Assembly (NCBI GenBank): GCA_033296885.1 | Contig: MU863940.1 | Location: 1-64,000 of the forward strand | DNA: 64,000 nucleotides | Origin: Triangularia verruculosa | Taxonomy: Eukaryota; Ascomycota; Sordariomycetes; Sordariales; Podosporaceae | Reading direction: 5' to 3' | Shown here: positions 21,363 to 31,322 of the stretch, one piece after another | How the letters are laid out: every line of letters starts with the position of its first letter | Position numbering within the stretch: position 1 is the first letter of the stretch | Program-made: the position numbers and the translations under genes | Notes under the pieces: model-generated | Databases searched by the model: none | Seen by the model: only the letters and a program-made list of their open reading frames with translations | Told to the model about the DNA's origin: nothing

Positions 21363-24300
21363 GTAGAGGTGAGAAGAGATGGTTCAGTTGGTTTCGGCTA
21401 TCGTCGCTGCATTTGCATAACTCTCGTTGCTTTCTTCAACTCTTTTCTCTATTTTACCCTGAACCGGTCCTTCGGGGGGGTTATGCTCGTGGTTGACGTC
21501 GTCGGAGAAGGGACCTTTTTTCTTTGTTGATGTTGATTATTAATTTCTAGGAATTACTGGATCTGGTCCCTTTGGAGGTCGTCCCGTCGTTCGTCGGAGC
21601 AATCAACAAGAAAAGAGAAAAAAGGCAGGCCACGAGGGAAGAGAGCAGCTTAACCCCACACCACGTTTTCTGGAGTGGTGTGTTACTGGAAAGGATCAAC
21701 AGGTGGTATAAGTTGAAGGGGAAAGAGACGGGAGGGAAGGAAGTGTGAGGTTAAGAGTGTGACGGTTGTGACTACGGGCCTCCCTTGGTAAGGTATGACG
21801 GCGGTGGCCCTTGTTTTAAGAGAGGCTAGTGCTGCTGGTACACAGTACACCAAGGTAACGGGACACGCGAGCAAACCAGCAAACGAGGCACTAAAGAAAA
21901 AAGGCAGAACCAAGCATCTTGGCTGGATGGCCAAGACCGACTCTCCTCATCTCTACCGTCCATCCTTCTTTTGAATCCTCCTTTCATTCTTGTTTAACTG
22001 TCGCGACTCGACGTGCCTGACGAGGCGGATGAAGAGGCGGACCGAAGTAACACCCCGTAAGGTATGATTTTCGCCGGGAGCCACCCGGACACCACGGGCG
22101 GACAGGGTCAGTCGCGAATGCCGCAGTGGGGTTCTTTCGCTTGTTGCATATCGCAACACAGCAAAGCGCCCTTGCAGCGGTGAGATTGTAACTGATGCCG
22201 TCATGCATCACTCCATCTCCTTCCAGAACCTGTGGCTGAGAAACCGTTGAAGTGTCACTCATCTCAGCTACACAGGTCTCGAAGCCCACGAGGGCATTCG
22301 AGAAACACAGACTCTGAGACATGACAGGATTGACACATCTGAGATTACCGTGCCCAAGGTCCAAGACCGACAAAAGCTTGGAAGATGGAAACAGAAGCAC
22401 GATTGGTCAGCGATACCACTTCCTAACCGCGGACGTGCGTCAGAGAGGAGGCTTGAGCCCATCGGCGATATGTGGCTTGCTTCCCGCGTGTGGGGTGCAA
22501 CCAGAGACCGGTGTCCAAGGCCGTCTTATCCGCTTTTTCCATTCGCATTCTTCGCATCCCGACATCAGTGGCTCATCCAGGTTGTGCCGCGTGCTCTCGG
22601 CATCTCGGCATGAGTCCTTTTCCCATCTTCAACGTCCTTCAATCCAACGCTATCAGCTGTGCCTCGCAACGCGCCTCTCCTCCTTCCAACGAAAAAGGTT
22701 CAACGGCGCCCTGTCCAGACAGACGCGGACTCGGCAGCCGGCACCAACATCTGTTCATCACAAACGGGAGGTCGCCAATGCCATTTTGCTGCATGAAATT
22801 GGCGGGACTCGCTTTTTAATAGACTCGGACAATATCTCCACTTTGAACCCGAATTCGAGCATCTCTTCCACCCTGGAAAAATGCTCGCTACTTGCCCACG
22901 CGACACCGTTCCAAAACGCGCTTTCTTCTCTACCACTTTACGCGTATAACAAAACTCACCTATAGGATGACCGTCATCTCAAGCCTCACTTTTCCTCTCT
23001 CGTCGGGCATCGGGCATATCATTCTCCTATTTGTAATCTCCTGACAAGCCATACAACTCACCGTCCACACCTCCATTTCCAACGCACCTGCAGCATCTCA
23101 TCATACTCCGAGTCCAATGACATCAAACCATTCACTGCGGATACCTGCCCACATGGACTCTCTTGTTCACCTGCAGTTGATGCTTGGCCTGATCCGGCCC
23201 CTGTGGGTTTGCCTCTCGAACCATTTGAAGAAGAAAGAAAATGTTTTCTTTTCATTTCAGAACAATGCAACACGGCCATTCTCAAGCTCAAGTATACCAG
23301 AGAAGCAGGCGAAGAACAGGTGATTCGGCATGTATCCGTAGCGAACAAGCCTTTTTCCAAATACCGTCGCCGGGAACCGGGAAACACCTTGTTGACAGCT
23401 CATCAGCGGCTCTCGCCTTTCCCGCCCTGTAGGGTAGCCGCCCGGGAACGATTCAGTTTGGGACCCTGGCCGAGGTCTTTTGTCTCTTACCGCATACCGC
23501 CTTGTACTTTTCCACACACCATATCGGTTCGTTAGCTATTTCCAGTTAAACTCCATAGCGGACATAACGCAGTACCTTTTGTGATTTGTAACAAGCCGCC
23601 AGTTTGTTATCGCCTCTTATGAATCACCGAGAACTATAATGAGAGAGCAGGAAAGAGGCCTCATATGAACATTTGCCCTAACCCACAGCTGCAGGGGAGG
23701 TCATCTCCGAGTCTGCCGGTGATTTTTTTTTATTAGGCGCCTGCCAAGTTTTATGGAACCATTTTTTTGATATTGTCAGTCATCAGTAGCGGATCGCAAG
23801 AGAGTGGACTTTTTTTTTTCTCTTTCTGCTTTTTCCGGGACACGCACTTTTTTCTCCGGGGTTCGGGTCCTTTTGTCGGACTGTGGAGCGACCCCGAAAA
23901 GTCCGGGATATCCCTGCTGGGGTGGGAGACGTAGGTATTCTTGTAACGGGGGTGTGTGGTTGGGTTGGGTTGGGTATGTGGCTGGGGATTTGATAGGTTG
24001 TTTGGCCGGGGAGTGTGTCAACACCATGTCGAAGGATCACCATGATAGCGTGGATGTGATGTTGAGGTTGGGGACACAGACAACAAGAGAAAACCACTGC
24101 TTGGATTGAGACTTCGTGTCCTGTGGCTTCCTCCTTTTGGGGTTCTTGTCCTCTGAGCCTTTGTGTTAACTTCTTTCATCTTCAGGAATTTGAATCGCGT
24201 TTGGCCGATATGCTAGATCACGGCAGATGGGTGTTGGGTTGGTTGGTGTTGGCACTCGAGACCTGAGATTATAGTCTTTAACACAACAGGACTCGTCTGC

Positions 24301-24668
24301 CTCTCCAACGGAGCTTTGCTGGGGCAACCTGCTACTCGATCACAACTCAAAAAAACTAATGGTCTCTCCTCGGTCAGCGCAGAGACCACAAAACCCTCTT
24401 TCGTGCCACGGAAGAGGTGAAAGCTGTTGACAATTTTAGCTTAACCAAGACTGCTCTCAGCAAGTGCACATAATCTTATAACCCTTCATACCTAAGCCAG
24501 TAACACCACTCGTAGGGATGACAACGCCCAACTTAAGACCCGAAGATACTTGACTACCTACATGCGATCTGCCGGGGAAAAGATAGAACTACTCTCCTGG
24601 CAGATATCAAGCTTATCAGATACCTCTTCATCCTCGATGACAGCATGAAAAGGAGATAGAAAAAAAAT

Positions 24669-24715
24669 GGCTCCCCCATCCGACCTCCTCGGACTTGAAC
24701 TGAGACCTTCAGCCC
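24669..24715 (-). repeat. tRNA-like 3' end with B-box, copy 1
   Basis: On the minus strand: GGCTGAAGGTCTCAGTTC then AAGTCCGAG and a GGGGGAGCC end, followed by eight T. This matches anticodon-side/variable loop (AAGGTC), T-arm B-box (GTTCAAGTCC) and acceptor stem of a tRNA, plus a Pol III terminator. The remaining tRNA body next to it is not recognisable. Confidence 0.6.
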
Positions 24716-24915
24716 TTAAAATCCGGGTTCAGGATTAGACAAGCTTGTCGTAATTTGCTGACCTGGATATCACTATCCGTCGAAGCACCTCCCGTCTTGT
24801 GGCAAGAGATGAAGGAGATGACGCTTCTAAGAATGGCGTCCCACTTGAAGTATTCTCAAGTCAATGCTCAAGAAAATGCTTGTCTGTCTTGGCCTTGATC
24901 ACATTTGTGTAAAGT

Positions 24916-24997
24916 GAGGGGACCTGAACAGGAAGCCTTCAAAGTGAAAGAGACTGCTATGCTAATTACACCAGCTGGTGTGATTATGGGGGAGCTT
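24916..24997 (-). repeat. tRNA-like unit with A-box and B-box (degenerate)
   Basis: On the minus strand it opens AAGCTCCCCCAT (acceptor-like), continues with the A-box-like CTGGTGTAATTAGCATAGC and the anticodon-side GCAGTC, and ends in a B-box-like TGTTCAGGTCCCC. The first 11 bases complement the GGGGGAGCC end of the copy at 24669, 250 bp further on. Confidence 0.5.
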
Positions 24998-25186
24998 GAA
25001 TTTCGGATGGGGAAGATGTGTCTTTTAGGTACTCTCAGTGCCACCCCCAATACCAGCACCGCATTCGTCAGACTCGGAGGATCTCGTTCAAACTTTATTT
25101 GCCACATGAGCACCGTTCAACGGATGTTGCACACTCTCACATGATGGGAGCATGACGAAAGAGCGGGAGAGAGAGAAAAAAAAAGA

Positions 25187-25231
25187 GAGCTCCCCCAACC
25201 AACCTCGGGCTCAAACCGGGACCTTCAGTCC
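25187..25231 (-). repeat. tRNA-like 3' end with B-box, copy 2
   Basis: On the minus strand: GGACTGAAGGTCCCGG, then TTTGAGCCCGAG, ending TTGGGGGAGCTC, followed after a few bases by nine T. Closely parallels copies 1, 3 and 4. Confidence 0.6.
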
Positions 25232-25483
25232 TTCACAGCGATCTGCTTTGATAATTTGGGATTAATCTATCTAATCTTATTCCCTCTGCCCAAGAGGGCC
25301 TTTGCAAAGGAGGTCAATGGATATCTTTAAAGGTCTTTAGACCTCGTAAATCTCACAGCAGCGAATGGGGAGTAAGTCGACTCAGATGACGCTGCTTTGC
25401 TATATTTATGTCAAGAGAGTCTGCAACTTCAACCGAGAAACAAAAACATCCAAAGATATTTGTGAACGAAGAGACAAAAAAGA

Positions 25484-25525
25484 GAAGCTCCCCCCAATCT
25501 CGGACTCGAACCGAGACCTTCAGTC
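25484..25525 (-). repeat. tRNA-like 3' end with B-box, copy 3
   Basis: Best-preserved copy. On the minus strand: GACTGAAGGTCTCGG, then the near-consensus B-box GGTTCGAGTCC inside a T-stem TCGG/CCGA, ending TTGGGGGGAGC and followed by six T. Confidence 0.65.
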
Positions 25526-25642
25526 TTTTGACCCGTGTTTCAATTTTTCCACATTTACCCCCGAGGTCATTTGGTATGTTGGATACCATTTCCCGTGTTC
25601 AACTCCCCATCTATTTCACAGAGTGTAAATACACTAATGAAT

Positions 25643-25769
25643 GGAGGAGGAATCGAACACAGAACGTTTCGTCTGTGTACTAGACAGAAACTTTGTGGTT
25701 TTTAGTACTTTTCTAGCTCTCAAAGTTAAGACTGCTATGCTAAATTACACCAGTTGGTTTTTTGGGAAG
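25643..25769 (-). repeat. tRNA-like unit with A-box and B-box (degenerate)
   Basis: Minus strand: AAGCTTCCC start, A-box-like CTGGTGTAATTTAGCATAGC, GCAGTC, and downstream TGTTCGATTCCTCC as a B-box. An internal hairpin TCTGT-CTAGTAC-ACAGA has a seven-base loop. Parallels the units at 24916 and 26325. Confidence 0.45.
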
Positions 25770-25894
25770 CTTATTACGACCGAACAAGCTGAGAGATGCA
25801 TATATCTATCTGCCTCAGAGCCTCTAACTTGCAACTAGGTATCCAGTCCAAACACAGAGAATACATCCAAAGCCCGGCATTCACAAACGTCGGA

Positions 25895-25958
25895 GCCCTC
25901 GTCATTAGCCGTGAACACACATCAAAGCCCTCGTCATTAGCCGTGAACACACATCAAA
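25895..25958 (+). repeat. Direct repeat, two perfect 32-bp units
   Basis: The 32-bp unit beginning GCCCTCGTCATTAGCC occurs twice head to tail without a mismatch. No function is evident. Confidence 0.9.
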
Positions 25959-26163
25959 GTGTGAAATACCGGCTTCTCTTTAAAACCGAGTCATCCACTT
26001 CCACCTCCACACTCACACAAAAACAATAGAAATCCATGCTGGACCATGCTCAACAGGTAGATAGAAACATACCCAAAGCCGACACAAAAACCTTGCTCCA
26101 GACCTTAAACAAGATAAGACACAGCATTCATCTCCCTTTCAATTGAAGGGAAAAAAACAAAAA

Positions 26164-26207
26164 GGCTCTCCATCCCAATCTCAGACTTCAACTGAGACCT
26201 TCAGCCC
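26164..26207 (-). repeat. tRNA-like 3' end with B-box, copy 4
   Basis: Minus strand: GGGCTGAAGGTCTCAG, TTGAAGTCTGAG, ending GGATGGAGAGCC followed by five T, one G and seven T. Most diverged of the four tails. Confidence 0.55.
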
Positions 26208-26324
26208 CTGACGTAGGTCTTGAAACCATCATCCTTGATGATGTTGTAGAATTACCTCTTCAATATGCTATCAAGTCTCACACCATGTCCGGTCCTAATT
26301 ATCCCACAAAGACAGGTGAGAGTG

Positions 26325-26420
26325 ATGGGAACCGAACATGGTATGTCTTGCTTTTTCATCTTGCCCAGGAACCGCTATGCTAATGTTAACACCAGTTGGG
26401 ATTTTTTTTGGAAGCTTGGG
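26325..26420 (-). repeat. tRNA-like unit with A-box and B-box (degenerate)
   Basis: Minus strand: CAAGCTTCC start, A-box-like CTGGTGTTAACATTAGC, and a downstream TGTTCGGTTCCCATC B-box about 75 bp from the start, the normal length of a tRNA gene. Confidence 0.45.
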
Positions 26421-26677
26421 TGACAAGAGTGGAGGCAGGAAAAGAGGATTAAGTATGGGGGGATGTGGCGTTTGTGGAAAGGTTGTTAACGTTGCTAGGG
26501 TTTCAGGCTGGGTGAAGAAACCCTCAAAGGTAAAGCCAGGATGCCACCAATTTCGATACTGCTCAATTCCAAGGCCCCAGAAGTCTATCACCAAGAGAGA
26601 TCAAATCCATCGCTCAACCAATGCCAACCCATATTCAGACGATTATTCCTGCAATATAGACATAAAAGCAACAACCC

Positions 26678-28330
26678 TCAAAAGTCCAGCTTCCCCTCTT
26701 CCTCCTCCCTCTCCCTCTTCACCCTGACAAACTCCCTCTCCTCCCTCAACAACCCATGCACAAACCCCCTGAACTGGTCAATATACGGCTTGATACTCGT
26801 CCTCTCCCAGTCCGCCCCCTTCTTGTCTTCATCCTCACCCTCCTTCTTCACCATACCACTGCTGTCAGAATCAATCTCATTCACCAACCCCCCGATGGTT
26901 GGTACATCTAACGGATCGAAACCCTCCAAGTCGTTCGTGTCGATGGGTACACACACCCTGCCAGTTCCCGGATGGACAACAAAGGGGGATTTGAGCAAAT
27001 GCGTCCTCTGCTCCGTAACGAGAATATCCAACCGTGGGTAGGTATACTCCAGCACAATATCCTGCTTCGCCTCCAACAAATCCTTCGCATTGACACTCGG
27101 TATCGACTTGGCCACCGAATCAATATCCCCCCATTTCGCCGTCGACGACCTCCCCGGGTTCGCCTCCCACTTCTCCTTCAACGCCTGCCGTAACTTTATA
27201 TCCGGGAGCAGCTGCAACAGCTTCTCCGCTCTATCCTCCTCCCTCCATGGATCCTGCGCCTCCAAGACATCGGTAAGGAAATGTTCCTTGAGAATATCAA
27301 GACTCCTCGCCAGATGAGGGTGTAATGGACGGCGGATATTGACTCTCTTCCCCGTCTTTTCTCCCCCCTTTACTACAGAAAAGTAGTTCCCCAACGCTTT
27401 TCTCTTGTGATCGTCCAGGTTGCGTGCCTTGCGATCGCAAACCCAAGCGTGAGCACCGCGACGACCCGAGTACACCCACATGATATGCTCATACCCAAAG
27501 TCTTCTCTCAGAGCTACATCTAGCACCTTGATCGCCATCGTGATGAACTGCCAGCACTTGATGCAGATAGTCGCCTTGTCGCAGCATGTTCGCACGTCGT
27601 CGTAGTCGGTCAAATCGATGTCGAAGCAGAGCTCTTTTGCGATGGGGCGGAAGGCGCTGGAATTGCGGAAAGTCTTGCGATCGCGGGGGTTGGCGGTGTA
27701 GATGGGTCCAATCTCGATGCGCTCAGGCAGGTGCTTGAACACGTCCTTCCGGAGGAGGTCCAGCGTGGCGTAAGACTGGAACCGGAATACCACGCCCCCC
27801 GTCAACCAGAGGGAGAACTCGCGGAATTTGAAGTCGGGGGTGGGTTGCGGCGAGTGGTTGAGCCATTGGAAGTAGTACCGCCAGGGGAAGAGGAGCTGGT
27901 AGAAGACGCGGAGGAGGTCGGGGTTGCTGCCCGCGGGAGCGGCTGGGCCGGGGGAAGATGGTGGGATTTGGCCGGTGATGACATCTTTGTTGTTGTTGTT
28001 CTTGCTAGAGAACTCGTCGTCGGAGTCGGAGTCCATTCCTTCGAATAAGTCCTCAAGTTTGACTTCGGATTTGGTTTCTTGTTTGATATCGACGGGGGCG
28101 TCTTCTTCAGGGGAGGCTGGTTTGGTTGTTGGCGCGCTGGATGGTGGTTCGATTGCTGCGGCGGGGGCGACTACTGGGGGGGATTCGACATCTTCGACGT
28201 CAGCCATGAGGAGGTCTTCGTCGGTAAGGCCGCCGTTGCCTAGGTTAAGGGTGGTGTCTTCCATGGTTGGGGTGAGTTGTGTGCGAGCTGGTGCTTCTTG
28301 CTGCTCGGGGGTTGACTCTGAATGCGGCAT
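26678..28330 (-). CDS. PRI1: DNA primase small (catalytic) subunit Pri1
   Basis: Synthesises RNA primers for DNA polymerase alpha at replication forks. Single exon, 550 aa, longer than the roughly 410 aa of yeast or human because of an acidic, disordered N-terminal extension (about 1-135). The catalytic core shows FYQLLFPW, then the metal-binding FDIDLTDYD (Asp237 and Asp239), a zinc site CCDKATICIKCW (residues 249-260) as in human PRIM1, and SGRRGAHAWVCD (288-299). The chain ends in a basic/acidic tail. The ATG used is the first in frame, just upstream of MPHSESTPEQ. An MCB box lies about 145 bp upstream, fitting G1/S expression. Divergent from the GH5 gene. Confidence 0.95.
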   Translation of the reverse strand: MPHSESTPEQQEAPARTQLTPTMEDTTLNLGNGGLTDEDLLMADVEDVESPPVVAPAAAIEPPSSAPTTKPASPEEDAPVDIKQETKSEVKLEDLFEGMDSDSDDEFSSKNNNNKDVITGQIPPSSPGPAAPAGSNPDLLRVFYQLLFPWRYYFQWLNHSPQPTPDFKFREFSLWLTGGVVFRFQSYATLDLLRKDVFKHLPERIEIGPIYTANPRDRKTFRNSSAFRPIAKELCFDIDLTDYDDVRTCCDKATICIKCWQFITMAIKVLDVALREDFGYEHIMWVYSGRRGAHAWVCDRKARNLDDHKRKALGNYFSVVKGGEKTGKRVNIRRPLHPHLARSLDILKEHFLTDVLEAQDPWREEDRAEKLLQLLPDIKLRQALKEKWEANPGRSSTAKWGDIDSVAKSIPSVNAKDLLEAKQDIVLEYTYPRLDILVTEQRTHLLKSPFVVHPGTGRVCVPIDTNDLEGFDPLDVPTIGGLVNEIDSDSSGMVKKEGEDEDKKGADWERTSIKPYIDQFRGFVHGLLREEREFVRVKREREEEEGKLDF

Positions 28331-28965
28331 TGTGAGCTTGGCGATGTTAGATAAGCTGTCAGATCTTCGAGAGGTTCAAAACAGGAGTTTCTGGTAGATA
28401 GTGGACAGAGACTTGTTGGAGGTGTTGAATGTTGTCTGTGGGGGACCCTGGCGATAATGAATTTGGGCAAAGACGCGTCGAACGAATCTCAGAGCGCGTC
28501 GCGCGTAAAGTGGCCCACCTGTGCCATAGTTAAACGAACCTAGGTCGGGTGCAACCCTAACCCTTCTACGACTTACACCAGGGCGGCATCTTCGGAACCG
28601 CATCACGGACGCATACGCAAGAGCATGTCTGACAGGGCTGGATCAAGGATTGATGACCTCCTTCTTCATGATCCGAAAAAGGACTGTATTTAGTTTGATC
28701 TCATCTTTCTCCAACTTCCCCAATCATCTCTCCGTCCGGTTGCCACTTGCGTCTTCCAGCCATGGCCGGCCCAAGCTTCCGGCTCGCCTGGTCACCCTTG
28801 TCTCGCCCCACGTCATTCAGCGCCCAGAGTTGGAACAAGGGGCAGCGACAGCTCACTTGACACCGACGGACAGCTGCACTGAACAACTCTCCGAGAAACA
28901 TAACAATTTTGTTGCACTTTGACGCCGGGTACTGTTTCTTTGATCTTAAGGTTTAGAATACAACC
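28331..28965. promoter_or_regulatory. Divergent promoter region, PRI1 / EGH1-like
   Basis: 635 bp between the two ATGs. The PRI1-proximal half contains the MCB element listed below and a second CGCG cluster. The EGH1-proximal half is pyrimidine-rich. Confidence 0.6.
28473..28478. promoter_or_regulatory. MCB (MBF-binding) box ACGCGT upstream of PRI1
   Basis: A perfect palindromic ACGCGT about 143 bp upstream of the PRI1 ATG, with a GCGCGTCGCGCGT cluster at 28494-28506. MCB elements bind the MBF (Mbp1/Swi6-type) factor and drive G1/S genes including primase in yeasts. Function here is inferred. Confidence 0.55.
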
Positions 28966-31322
28966 ATGGCCGGCTTTCGATTAATCATCGAAAACGCCAA
29001 GTTTCGAGACCAACACGGCCGCCAGATAACCCTCCGAGGCATCAATGTCGCCGGCGATGCCAAGTACCCCAACGTGCCCGAACAACCTTCCCACATTGCC
29101 GAGAACTTCTTTGACGGCGACAATGTCAGATTCACAGGAAGACCATTCCCCAAGGAGGAGGCGCATTTGCATTTCTCGAGGTTAAAACGCTGCGGTTACA
29201 ACACCATTCGCTATGTCTTTACCTGGGAGGCCATCGAAGCGGCCGGGCCAGGCATCTATGACGAGGAGTGGATTGACAACACGATAACAGTCTTGCGCGC
29301 TGCAAAGGACTATGGATTTTACATTTTTATGGATCCCCATCAGGATGTGGTGCGTGTCTTGCCCGGTTTTATCATGATCGTGTGGCTGTTGCTGACCTTG
29401 TCTCTGCGTGTTAGTGGTCGCGATTCTCTGGCGGATCTGGAGCGCCGATGTGGACGTTATACGCCGCTGGCCTCAACCCACAAAGCTTTGCTGCGACGGA
29501 GGCTGCGATTGTACACAATGTCTATCCAGAGCCCGAGAACTTCCCCAAGATGATTTGGTCGACCAACTATTTCCGTCTTGCTGCAGCCACCATGTTCACC
29601 TTCTTCTTCGCCGGCAAGACGTTTGCGCCGAAGTGCATAATCGACGGGGTCAACATTCAGGACTACTTACAAGGGCACTTCATTCGTGCATGCGAACACC
29701 TTGTGAAGAGGATACATGAGGCTGGTGACATTGAGAATGACGTCGTCTTTGGGTGGGAGAGTTTGAACGAGCCCAACAAGGGTATGATCGGGTATGAGGA
29801 CATTAGCGTCATTCCAAAAGAACAAAATTTGAAGAAGGGCACGTGCCCAACGATATGGCAGACGATGCTGACCGGGTCTGGACGGGCTGTTGAGGTTGAG
29901 ACATGGGATATGGGTCAGATTGGGCCCTACAAAGTTGGACGGGCACTGGTGGATCCTCACGGCGAGATCGCATGGTTGCCGGCCGACTATGATGAATCTC
30001 GTTATGGTTACAAGAGAGATCCAGGGTGGAAGTTGGGCGAGTGTATCTGGGCTCAACACGGTGTCTGGGATCCATCCACCGACACACTGCTCAAAAAGGA
30101 CTATTTTGGGAAGCACCCGGAGACTGGAGAGCGCATCGACTACCCCTATTTCACCAACAATTTCTTTATGCATCACTTCAGGGCGTATCGGGACACCATT
30201 CGAAGCCATCACAAAAACGCCATCATGCTCCTGCAAGGCCCGACGATGGAGCTCCCACCAAAGATCAAGGGCACACCCGATGGTGATGACCCTCTTTTGG
30301 TGTACGCTCCGCATTGGTATGATGGCATCACCCTCATGACCAAGAAGTGGAATCGGTATTGGAACATCGACGTCATTGGTGTTTTGCGCGGAAAGTATTG
30401 GACACCGGCTTCTGCGATTAGGATAGGTGAGACGGCCATCCGAAAATGTTTTGCGGACCAACACCGGACCATGAGACAGGAGGGCTTGGACTACATAGGA
30501 AACGTCCCATGCATCATGACTGAGTTCGGTATCCCCTACGACATGGACAACCAACAAGCATACAAGACGGGAGACTACGCCAGCCAGTCAGCTGCGATGG
30601 ATGCCAACCACTTTGCCGTGGAGTCGTCAGGCTTGGAGGGCTACACACTGTGGCTCTACATGACGAAGAACACTCACGAACGGGGTGACATGTGGAACGG
30701 CGAAGATCTGTCCATCTTCTCGGTAGACGACAAGCTGTTGCCGGTTTCACCCCTACCTCGATCACCATCGACATCGAGCCTTCTCAAGACGGGCGATGGT
30801 AATCAGCGGAAGGAGCTTGATGACGACGATAGCGTCACGCCGGCTAACCTCAGGCGCTCAATCACGAACCCATCCATTTCAAGCGAGGCTACCAACCGGC
30901 AGCCCGAGCTCACGGTGGCGCCTGGGTACCGCGCTGCTGAGGCCTACGTCCGGCCGGCACCTGTTGTCACGGCCGGCACGATCAAGAACTATTTCTTTGA
31001 TCTTAAGCAATGCCAGTTCAACATGACCATCACAGCTCCCAAAGCAGCCGAGACAGATAAGCCGACGGTCATTCTGCTGCCCGACTACCACTTCCCCAAG
31101 GACGAGTGCATTGTGGAGGTGAGCTCGGGAAAGTGGGAGATTAGCAGCGACGAGGAAGAGACGATTATGCTCCAACGGCTGCGCTGGTGGCATGGAGAGG
31201 GGGACCAGGTGTTGAAGATTACTGGGCTGGTGAAGAAACATAATATTGGAGAGGGAGAGGGTGGGTATTATGATCAGTTGAGCAATGCTCTTGATATGGT
31301 GGGGAGTTGCTCGGTGATGTAA
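28966..31322 (+). CDS. EGH1: GH5 glycosylceramidase / steryl-beta-glucosidase, EGCrP2/Egh1-like
   Basis: Hydrolyses beta-glucosides of ergosterol, and possibly of ceramide, inside the cell; yeast Egh1 and Cryptococcus EGCrP2 are the characterised relatives. Two exons, 28966-29349 and 29415-31322, with a 65-bp intron, give 763 aa. The GH5 barrel begins LRGINVAGDAKYP, with SLNEPNKG supplying the acid/base Glu247 and IMTEFGIPYD the nucleophile Glu498. A Ser/Thr/Asp-rich linker (about 570-640) and a C-terminal beta-sandwich follow. There is no signal peptide, consistent with intracellular action. The last four residues are CSVM, a CaaX box, suggesting farnesylation and membrane attachment. Divergent from PRI1. 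Confidence 0.9.

Larger units (their letters stand above)
21233..26677. other. 5.4-kb gene-free region with degenerate tRNA-like repeats
   Basis: No convincing coding gene. The left part (to about 21600) is the AUR1 promoter and 5' UTR with a CT/GA tract at 21341-21362. An open frame of 214 codons at 22321-22965 (+) shows no recognisable domain and is crossed by other frames. From 24.67 to 26.40 kb the minus strand carries repeated tRNA-like fragments with oligo-T runs (listed separately). A 32-bp direct repeat is at 25895-25958. Confidence 0.6.

Noticed and set aside
22321..22965. 214-codon open frame in the AUR1-PRI1 spacer
   Set aside because: No domain, uneven composition, overlapped by other frames and not preceded by a clear leader. 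Kept only as a note in the spacer entry.
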